A stretch of DNA of 40,681 nucleotides from Bacilli bacterium. GTDB lineage: Bacteria > Bacillota_I > Bacilli_A > RFN20 > CAG-826. The stretch lies in NCBI GenBank assembly GCA_028690575.1, contig JAQVAY010000003.1, positions 1 through 40,681 of the forward strand, written 5' to 3'. The position numbers and the translations under genes are program-made. Shown in pieces: positions 34,837-40,681 of this stretch (positions are counted from its first letter, which is position 1; each line of letters begins with the position of its first letter). Under the pieces are notes generated by a model. That model was not told the DNA's origin. It ran no database searches and was given only the letters and a program-made list of their open reading frames with translations.

Positions 34837-37173
34837 CTATTTCTTAAAGAAATTTAATAAGTGATTTTTCACTTCTTGAGGGTTGAGAACAACTAGATAG
34901 TTACTCCATTCAACTCTAAAGAGATCTTGATATTGACGGTACATATATCTCTCGTCAATTAAAAGCGCAGCTCCTCGGTCTTCTTCACTGCGTATAACTC
35001 TTCCCACCGCTTGCATGACTTTGTTCATGCCAGGATTGAGATAAGCGTAGTCGTGTCCAGGCTTCTCTTGACTCTTAAAATAGGTGGCAATCTGATCGCT
35101 TTCAAAATTAATTCTCGGCATACCAATTCCAATAATTACTGCTCCGATGAGACGGTCATCAATCAAATTTATGCCTTCTGCAAAGGAACCACCAATCACC
35201 AAAAAGCCAACGGTTGTAACGATGGGGTGCCCCATGAAATGTTCTAAGAAACCTACCTTTTCTTGATCGGACATATCGCGATTCTGACGATAAAAAATAA
35301 AGTCTTCCGGAGAGAAAAGTTTAATCAATTTTTCAAGATATTCATAGCTGGGAGCATAGACAAAATAGTTGCCCACTTTATTAGCCACAAATGCGCGAAT
35401 ATATTCAGCGACTTCTTCATAAGAACCTTCTCTATTTTTATATTTAACTGATACTTTAGGGGCCACCATTAATTTGAAATTGCTTTGGGAAAAAGGAGAA
35501 GGAAGAATGAGGGTTGGATCACTATCCTTTTTACCGCCAAGAGTGTCGATAAAATATTCGATTGGAGACAATGTGGCGGAGAAAAATACGCTCCCCTTTA
35601 ATCGATTGGTCATCGATGAAATAAAATAGGAAGCATCTAAACAAAAAAGGTGGATTTTTATATCATCTTTGATTCCATAATAGGCTAAATATCGCTCATT
35701 GAAGAACTCACTGATTTTCATAAAGCGATTGACTTCAAGATAAAAATCAAGCAAGTCTTTGCTGACTATTTCGTGTTCATTTTTATTGAGATCCTGCATC
35801 AAATTGATGAACGAATTGTATAGTTTATATTCCTCTTCAGGGAAGTCTTCCAAGATATGGTCACCAATTGGATAGTTGGTAGAGATTTCCTTAAACATCT
35901 TGTCGAATTTACTCATCGCTTTTTTCAATCGGGAATGCTTTACTTTGCGAATCGATTTTCGGGCTTTCAAAAAAGAAATATAACTAATTGAGGCACTATA
36001 CATATCTCTAGAACGATCAACGAGGTTATGAGCCTCGTCCACTAAAGCTAAATAATGGCTAGCATCCTCTTCAAAATATCGCTTCATAAATGATATTGGA
36101 TCAAAAACATAGTTATAATCGCAGATGATTAAGTCGCAGAATAAAGAAAGATCAAGTTCTAATTCGAAGGGGCATATTTCGTTATCTCGAGCAATTCCGA
36201 CAACTGTTTCATAATTAAAAGTCGAATGGTCAAGTAAAGATTGCTTTAAAACACCCTGAATCTTATTATAATACCCCTTAGCAAATGGACATTCATCAGG
36301 ATTACAGGCCTTTCCGCTTGAAAAACATATTTTATCCTTAGCGGTGACAACTATATCGTTAAGGACAAGCGATTTGCTCTTTAATAATTCAGCTGCTTCG
36401 TAGGCTGCTTCTTTACCAGATGTCTTTGCAGTTAGATAAAAGATTTTGCTCTTGTCATCATCGGCCAGAGATTTGATGAAAGGAAAAAGAGTGGACATGG
36501 TTTTACCAATTCCAGTCGGAGCTTCGCAGTAGAAACGACCACCATTCTTGGTAATTCCATAAGCATATTTTGCCAATTCTCTTTGACCTCTTCGATATTT
36601 GTCAAAAGGAAATTGAAGATTTTTGATCGAAATGTCTCTTTGTTCCTGATGACGAAAGATAATGTTAACAAAGGCTAGGTAATCATAAAGGAGCCTAAAA
36701 ACAAATTGCTCCAATTCCTCTTTGAGAAAATAATAGTAATCCACCATTTTTTCTTTTTCTTTACCCTGACGGATGTAAGTCATTCTTATCCCAATTCGAG
36801 AAAGATTTTGTTCATATAAAAACATCAAAGCGTAGCATTTGGCTTGTCCGAGATGCCAATCGTTGTTTTCTTCTTTAAATGTTTTTAGATCGATAACTGA
36901 GGATTTTATCTCATCAACGATGAATTCATCGGCACTTTTTTTGATAATGCCATCCGCTCTTCCTTGGAGTTCGATTGTCACATCTTCAACAAGAAAGGTG
37001 TGTTTTAAAGGGTATTCGCTTATGTAATCGCTACCTTGCTTTTCTTGGAAACTGGCGTGAATACGACTGCCTTCTTGCATTGAACTGCGATTAAAAACGC
37101 GATTGTCGATATCGCCTCTTCTTAAAAGGAAGTCAACCAGTTGATGAACTGAAAGTTCCAATGATTTGTTCAT
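34837..37173 (-). CDS. RecB-type nuclease fused to XPD/DinG-like iron-sulfur helicase
   Basis: A 778-residue protein. Residues 1-165 form a PD-(D/E)xK nuclease domain like Cas4/RecB: H39, D74 (GRADGI), E88-x-K90 (VDEIK) and Q110-x3-Y114. The helicase follows: Walker A APTGIGKT (218-225), four cysteines for a 4Fe-4S cluster (C283, C290, C295, C334), DEAH box 379-382 and motif [16 protein letters not shown] near the C-terminus. XPD/DinG helicases unwind 5' to 3' and resolve flaps, D-loops or G-quadruplexes; with the nuclease, a repair role is inferred. The ATG has no Shine-Dalgarno sequence but a TACTAT box 6 nt upstream. Confidence 0.88.
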   Translation of the reverse strand: MNKSLELSVHQLVDFLLRRGDIDNRVFNRSSMQEGSRIHASFQEKQGSDYISEYPLKHTFLVEDVTIELQGRADGIIKKSADEFIVDEIKSSVIDLKTFKEENNDWHLGQAKCYALMFLYEQNLSRIGIRMTYIRQGKEKEKMVDYYYFLKEELEQFVFRLLYDYLAFVNIIFRHQEQRDISIKNLQFPFDKYRRGQRELAKYAYGITKNGGRFYCEAPTGIGKTMSTLFPFIKSLADDDKSKIFYLTAKTSGKEAAYEAAELLKSKSLVLNDIVVTAKDKICFSSGKACNPDECPFAKGYYNKIQGVLKQSLLDHSTFNYETVVGIARDNEICPFELELDLSLFCDLIICDYNYVFDPISFMKRYFEEDASHYLALVDEAHNLVDRSRDMYSASISYISFLKARKSIRKVKHSRLKKAMSKFDKMFKEISTNYPIGDHILEDFPEEEYKLYNSFINLMQDLNKNEHEIVSKDLLDFYLEVNRFMKISEFFNERYLAYYGIKDDIKIHLFCLDASYFISSMTNRLKGSVFFSATLSPIEYFIDTLGGKKDSDPTLILPSPFSQSNFKLMVAPKVSVKYKNREGSYEEVAEYIRAFVANKVGNYFVYAPSYEYLEKLIKLFSPEDFIFYRQNRDMSDQEKVGFLEHFMGHPIVTTVGFLVIGGSFAEGINLIDDRLIGAVIIGIGMPRINFESDQIATYFKSQEKPGHDYAYLNPGMNKVMQAVGRVIRSEEDRGAALLIDERYMYRQYQDLFRVEWSNYLVVLNPQEVKNHLLNFFKK

Positions 37174-37179
37174 ATGAAT

Positions 37180-37185
37180 ATAGTA
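37180..37185 (-). promoter_or_regulatory. Possible -10 box for a leaderless helicase transcript
   Basis: TACTAT on the minus strand ends 6 nt before the helicase ATG. Four of six consensus bases match; weak alone, supported by the same spacing at ispG, fmt and the phosphodiesterase gene. Confidence 0.3.
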
Positions 37186-37214
37186 AAGAAAAAGACTAGT
37201 TATTTCTAGTCTTT
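37186..37214 (-). terminator. Terminator of fmt
   Basis: A 9-bp perfect stem (AAAGACTAG / CTAGTCTTT) with a 6-nt loop and a following T-rich run on the minus strand; the stem overlaps the fmt stop. Confidence 0.75.
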
Positions 37215-38151
37215 ACTCGAAGATTTTTCCGAACAATTTTTGATTCCCATTAACGAATGAACGATAGTCCATTCTCTTTTTGCCCTCTTTTTGGATTTCT
37301 AATATTGATAGTTGTCCATCGTTTAATTGAACAACAAGTCCGTTTTTATTGGCTTGAATGATTTCACCAACTTGTCCTTTGAAAGGAATTTTTACTAATT
37401 CGGCCTGATAGATTTTTATTTTTTCCCCTTCAAGAAGTAAATACGCCCCTGGTTTATCGCTTAAGGCTCTTATCCAACCTAATATTTTTTCGGCGTCCAT
37501 TGATAAATCAAGTTTCTCTTGTTCAACTTTAATACTCGGAGCAAAAGTGACTAAACTTTCGTCTTGAACTTCACCAGTAAGTTCTCCATCAATATATTTT
37601 GGCAAATTATCTAGTATTAAATCTTTCGCGGCTGATCCCATCTTGTCGAATAAAGATGTAGCATTATCTTCTGAAACAATCTTTACAATGCGTTTAGCGT
37701 ACATTCTCCCAGCATCCATCTTGTCAATCATTTCCATGAGAGTCATTCCGGTCTCTTTCTCATTATTAATGAGCGCGTATTGGATTGGGGCAGCACCTCG
37801 ATACTTAGGCAACAAAGAGCCATGTAGGTTCAAGCATCCATATTGAGGAATATCTAATAGTCCTTGAGGAACAATTTGTCCGTAGGCCAAAGTGATAATC
37901 AAATCTGGTTGTAATTCTTTTACAAAATCGTATTCTTTACGAATCTTAATAGGTTGAAAAACTGGTATCCCATATTTTTCAGCAACTACTTTTGTGGGGA
38001 CTTTTTCAGTTTCGCCGCTTCTGCCGATTGGCCGATCGGGTTGAGCAATAAGACCAACAAAATGGTATCCGGCTTCAATGAGAGATTCGAACACAAAAGC
38101 GCTAATGCGAGGAGTTCCCATGAATATAAGACGTAGATTTTCTTTTTCCAT
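37213..38151 (-). CDS. fmt: Methionyl-tRNA formyltransferase
   Basis: A 312-residue enzyme that formylates initiator Met-tRNA with 10-formyl-THF. LRLIFMGTPRISAFV is at the N-terminus; the active site shows LNLHGSLLPKYRGAAPIQ (Asn and His) and the later catalytic Asp in MDAGRMY. The C-terminal tRNA-binding domain is present. The open frame reaches 38187, but homologues start a few residues before LRxxFMGTP, so the ATG at 38151 is used. No Shine-Dalgarno sequence precedes it. Confidence 0.94.
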   Translation of the reverse strand: MEKENLRLIFMGTPRISAFVFESLIEAGYHFVGLIAQPDRPIGRSGETEKVPTKVVAEKYGIPVFQPIKIRKEYDFVKELQPDLIITLAYGQIVPQGLLDIPQYGCLNLHGSLLPKYRGAAPIQYALINNEKETGMTLMEMIDKMDAGRMYAKRIVKIVSEDNATSLFDKMGSAAKDLILDNLPKYIDGELTGEVQDESLVTFAPSIKVEQEKLDLSMDAEKILGWIRALSDKPGAYLLLEGEKIKIYQAELVKIPFKGQVGEIIQANKNGLVVQLNDGQLSILEIQKEGKKRMDYRSFVNGNQKLFGKIFE

Positions 38152-38157
38152 AAAATA

Positions 38158-38163
38158 ATTGTA
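38158..38163 (-). promoter_or_regulatory. -10 box for a leaderless fmt transcript
   Basis: TACAAT on the minus strand ends 6 nt before the fmt ATG, putting the start point at that codon. The -35 is poor. Confidence 0.4.
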
Positions 38164-38187
38164 ATTCATTTTGCAGACAAAATACAT

Positions 38188-38193
38188 TAAAAT
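38188..38193 (+). promoter_or_regulatory. -10 box for a leaderless phosphodiesterase transcript
   Basis: TAAAAT ends 6 nt before the ATG at 38200; TTCATT lies 17 nt upstream as a weak -35. No ribosome-binding site is present. Confidence 0.4.
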
Positions 38194-38199
38194 GTATGC

Positions 38200-38646
38200 A
38201 TGAAAATAGCTTTATGTTCAGATAGTCACGGCAATAATTCTGCCATAGATGAAATATACAAAAGATTCCCTCATTGCGATTTATATCTTCACGCAGGCGA
38301 TGGAGAAACCTCTTCATCAAGCATTTTTCCTTTTGAAATGGTTAAAGGAAATCGTGACTGGGATATGAATTTGCCTGATAAGTTATTATTCACGACACCT
38401 TATGGACCATTGTTTATGCAACACACCCAAAAAATAGCGGTTTCTTTTTTAATGGAAAACAATATAAAAATCTTTGTTCACGGTCATACTCATAGAAGAG
38501 AATATTTTGAAAACAATGGTGTGATTCATCTTAGTCCGGGGGCTATTTCATTTCCTCGCGATGGCTTCGATTTATCGTTTGCCGTTATTGACATTAGTCA
38601 AGAACAGGTAAAGGTCAGTTTCTATAGTCTTCTCGACAAAGAATGA
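38200..38646 (+). CDS. YfcE/MJ0936-family metallophosphodiesterase
   Basis: A 148-residue calcineurin-like phosphoesterase. Metal-site motifs are CSDSHGN (D8, H10), HAGDGE, KGNRDWD and HGHTHRR, then the family SPGAISFPRDG. Small proteins of this type hydrolyse phosphodiesters with Mn; the physiological substrate is unknown. GNRD replaces the more usual GNCD. It is divergent from fmt and ends with TGA 42 nt before the ligase gene, with which it may be cotranscribed. Confidence 0.9.
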   Translation: MKIALCSDSHGNNSAIDEIYKRFPHCDLYLHAGDGETSSSSIFPFEMVKGNRDWDMNLPDKLLFTTPYGPLFMQHTQKIAVSFLMENNIKIFVHGHTHRREYFENNGVIHLSPGAISFPRDGFDLSFAVIDISQEQVKVSFYSLLDKE

Positions 38647-38688
38647 ATTATCTAATATCATTTACGAAAGAAGCAGGGAGATATTTAT

Positions 38689-40680
38689 ATGTATTCTGAA
38701 TACAAAAAAGTCGATGAATTTATCAAGTCAGCGTCTCTAGTCATGGACAAAAATAAGACTATGCAAGATATATTCACTCTCATTTGTCAAAGAAATGCAA
38801 GCAAGATTGCCGTTGAATATTACGATTTAAAAGGAAAATTAAAGCACTATAAATATAAAAAAATGAAGGTTAATGTATTTTCATTTGCCTCCACAATAAA
38901 CAATATTTTAAAAGCCGATGGTCTCCACTATCCAGTTGGACTAAAAGTTGCCAACAATCAACACTGGGGTGAACTATTTTGGGCTATATTAATGGCTGGA
39001 TATAAACCACTTTTAATTGATGCTAGACTTCCTAGGGAAGCAACCAGCAACATAATAGCTCAGAGCCACGCCATTGCAATCGTGACTGATGACGTCTACT
39101 CTTATGATGTCACAAAAATATCTGTTGATGATTTTATTAACATTAGAACTACTAAGGAAGTATCTCCAGTTTGGGAAAATGAAGTGATCTTCTGTTCCAG
39201 TGGAACGACTGGAGATGTAAAATTGATGATTTATAACGGCGAAGCGATTTGCCATCAATTATGTTGCTCCTTGGACTTACCTAAAGAAACCAAAGATATC
39301 ATGTATCCAGAAAAATATGGCAAACTCAAGATTTTAGCGATGATTCCTTTTCATCATATCTTTGGATTTGTCGCGGTATTTTTATGGTATACCTTCTATG
39401 GAAAAACAATGGTTTTCCCCAGCGCAATTACTCCAAGTGAAATTCAAAAGGTTTGTCAAAAAGCTGGCGTTACTCATGTATACAGCGTCCCGTTATTCTG
39501 GGATAGTCTAGCTTTAAACACCAAAAGAAAAGTCGATTTATTAGAGCCGGAAAGAAAAGAATTATTCCATAAATTTATGCAATATAATCTTGGTAAAATA
39601 TCTGAAAAAGAAGCTGGAAAAGCTGGATGGAATATCACTCGTTCAGTTATTCAAAAAATGCTGCTTGGACCCAAACTAAGATTTTGCATTTCTGGCGGTG
39701 GCTTCCTCTCCAATGAAACTGTTACCACCATTAACGCCCTCGGTTACCCTCTATCCAATGGCTATGGGATGACAGAAATTGGTGTCACTTCTGTTGAATT
39801 ATCAAGTGATGTTAACGAAAGGTTAAAATGTAGCATTGGAAAACCTTTCCACGGCGTTGAATATAAGATTGATAATAATCATGAATTATTAGTCAAATCA
39901 CCAACCTTACATGTTCGAGAGATTATTGGCGGCAAAGAACAGAAAACGATCTTAGACAAAGACGGATTTTTCCATACGGGAGACATCGCAGAATCTGACC
40001 ACGATGGGCGCTACTATTTGAAAGGTAGAATCAAGGACATCATTATAAATGCTGATGGAGAAAATATTTTTCCTGATGAACTTGAAGAATCGTTCAAATC
40101 AATTTCTTTTGTCAGTCATCTCGTCGTCCTTGGCGTCAAAGTCGCCAACTCTCACGAAGAAAAAATCACTCTTGTCCTTGAACTTGACAACGGAGTTAGT
40201 GATGAGCAATTAGAAATGGTGAAAAAACAAGTTAAAGAAAGAGCTCAACACTTGCCTCATAATGCCAAAATATCTGATGTTTTCTTGGCCAAGAATAAGT
40301 TGCCTTTGGCCAACGGAATAAAAGTTAAGAGATTCTTAGTGAAAAATAGTCTTGAGAGCGGTTCAAAAGACTATATTTCGATCAACTCAAAGAAGGAAGC
40401 CAAAAAGTTTGATGGATTTGACGAAAAAACAATCAATTCTATTTTGGTTCCAATAAGAGAAGCGTTTTCCAAAGTTCTTGTCCTATCGGCTTTTAAAATT
40501 GAAGATGATGCCAACTGGATTGATGATTTAGGTGGTGACTCAATGAATTATGTCGAATTGATTAAGGAAGTCCAAGAAAGATTTGATATCACTTTCCCAG
40601 AAGAAAAACTCGGGGTTATGGCTACGGTAAACGATTTTGTTTACGAAGTGGCAGTCCTTATAAAGGAAAATGCAAAATAA
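38689..40680 (+). CDS. Adenylate-forming acyl ligase fused to a C-terminal acyl carrier protein
   Basis: A 663-residue two-part protein. Residues 1 to about 560 are an AMP-binding (ANL) ligase: SSGTTGDVKLM (170-180) is the P-loop, NGYGMTE the A5 motif, HTGDIAESD A7, LKGRIKDIIINADGENIFP A8, and the Lys in LPLANGIKVKR fits the catalytic A10 Lys. Residues about 585-663 are an ACP domain with LGGDSMNY, S618 being the 4'-phosphopantetheine site. The enzyme likely activates a carboxylic acid and loads it on its own ACP. Substrate unknown; a fatty acid for lipid or envelope synthesis is one inference. AGGGAG lies 8 nt before the ATG. The gene is complete, ending one base before the window edge. Confidence 0.9.
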   Translation: MYSEYKKVDEFIKSASLVMDKNKTMQDIFTLICQRNASKIAVEYYDLKGKLKHYKYKKMKVNVFSFASTINNILKADGLHYPVGLKVANNQHWGELFWAILMAGYKPLLIDARLPREATSNIIAQSHAIAIVTDDVYSYDVTKISVDDFINIRTTKEVSPVWENEVIFCSSGTTGDVKLMIYNGEAICHQLCCSLDLPKETKDIMYPEKYGKLKILAMIPFHHIFGFVAVFLWYTFYGKTMVFPSAITPSEIQKVCQKAGVTHVYSVPLFWDSLALNTKRKVDLLEPERKELFHKFMQYNLGKISEKEAGKAGWNITRSVIQKMLLGPKLRFCISGGGFLSNETVTTINALGYPLSNGYGMTEIGVTSVELSSDVNERLKCSIGKPFHGVEYKIDNNHELLVKSPTLHVREIIGGKEQKTILDKDGFFHTGDIAESDHDGRYYLKGRIKDIIINADGENIFPDELEESFKSISFVSHLVVLGVKVANSHEEKITLVLELDNGVSDEQLEMVKKQVKERAQHLPHNAKISDVFLAKNKLPLANGIKVKRFLVKNSLESGSKDYISINSKKEAKKFDGFDEKTINSILVPIREAFSKVLVLSAFKIEDDANWIDDLGGDSMNYVELIKEVQERFDITFPEEKLGVMATVNDFVYEVAVLIKENAK

Positions 40681-40681
40681 C

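Overview
This is an AT-rich, gene-dense stretch of a low-GC Gram-positive (Bacillota) chromosome. The gene order is a shuffled version of the Bacillus yqe/yqf region: yqeG-yqeH-yhbY-nadD/yqeK, dnaG-rpoD-trmK-nif3, ybeY-cdd-era-recO-glyS, lepA-hemW-hrcA-grpE-dnaK-dnaJ, and ispG, ispH and nfo. A CIRCE operator, YneF, PlsY, HrcA and the dimeric glycyl-tRNA synthetase all fit Bacillota. The reduced content (no aroE in the yqe cluster, no prmA/rsmE after dnaJ, NadD fused to YqeK) suggests a streamlined lineage near Erysipelotrichia or Mollicutes-related uncultured Bacilli; that placement is inference. Trp is encoded by TGG and no gene has an internal TGA, so the standard bacterial code applies. No rRNA, tRNA, CRISPR array, prophage or insertion sequence was seen, and no stretch over 300 bp lacks a gene.

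Layout. 1-2943 (minus): yqeG, yqeH, yhbY and a nadD-yqeK fusion cut by the left edge. 3113-7690 (minus): parE-parC, divergent from plsY (plus). 8655-10326 (minus): rpmG, an MBL-fold hydrolase, efp, yneF. 10428-12275 (plus): ispG and an unknown membrane protein. 12351-13241 (minus): nfo, divergent from ispH (plus). 14139-23917 (minus): a long run ybeY, cdd, era, recO, glyS, dnaG, rpoD, a second rpoD-like sigma gene, trmK, nif3, with a strong internal promoter before glyS. 23957-25159 (minus): a C39-peptidase membrane protein. 25244-29930 (minus): the heat-shock operon hrcA-grpE-dnaK-dnaJ with promoter and CIRCE. 30095-32897 (minus): a Fic-fold protein, a one-TM protein and hemW. 32993-38151 (minus): fmt, a nuclease-helicase fusion and lepA. 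38200-40680 (plus): a phosphodiesterase and an adenylate-forming ligase fused to an acyl carrier protein.

Most genes are housekeeping: replication and topology (dnaG, parE/parC), transcription (rpoD), translation (efp, lepA, fmt, glyS, rpmG, yhbY, yqeH, era, ybeY, trmK), protein folding (hrcA operon), the MEP isoprenoid pathway (ispG, ispH), lipid synthesis (plsY, perhaps the ligase-ACP) and DNA repair (nfo, recO, helicase). The unusual content sits between these conserved blocks: a tandem second primary-type sigma factor with region 1.1 and unchanged DNA-contact helices; a Fic-fold protein with a ruined AMPylation motif and a C-terminal winged helix; a C39 peptidase with an intact triad on a transporter-like membrane domain but no ATPase, whose ribosome-binding site lies in a hairpin; an EF-P whose tip lysine is missing; and several genes with no Shine-Dalgarno sequence but a -10 box placed for leaderless or 7-nt-leader transcripts.
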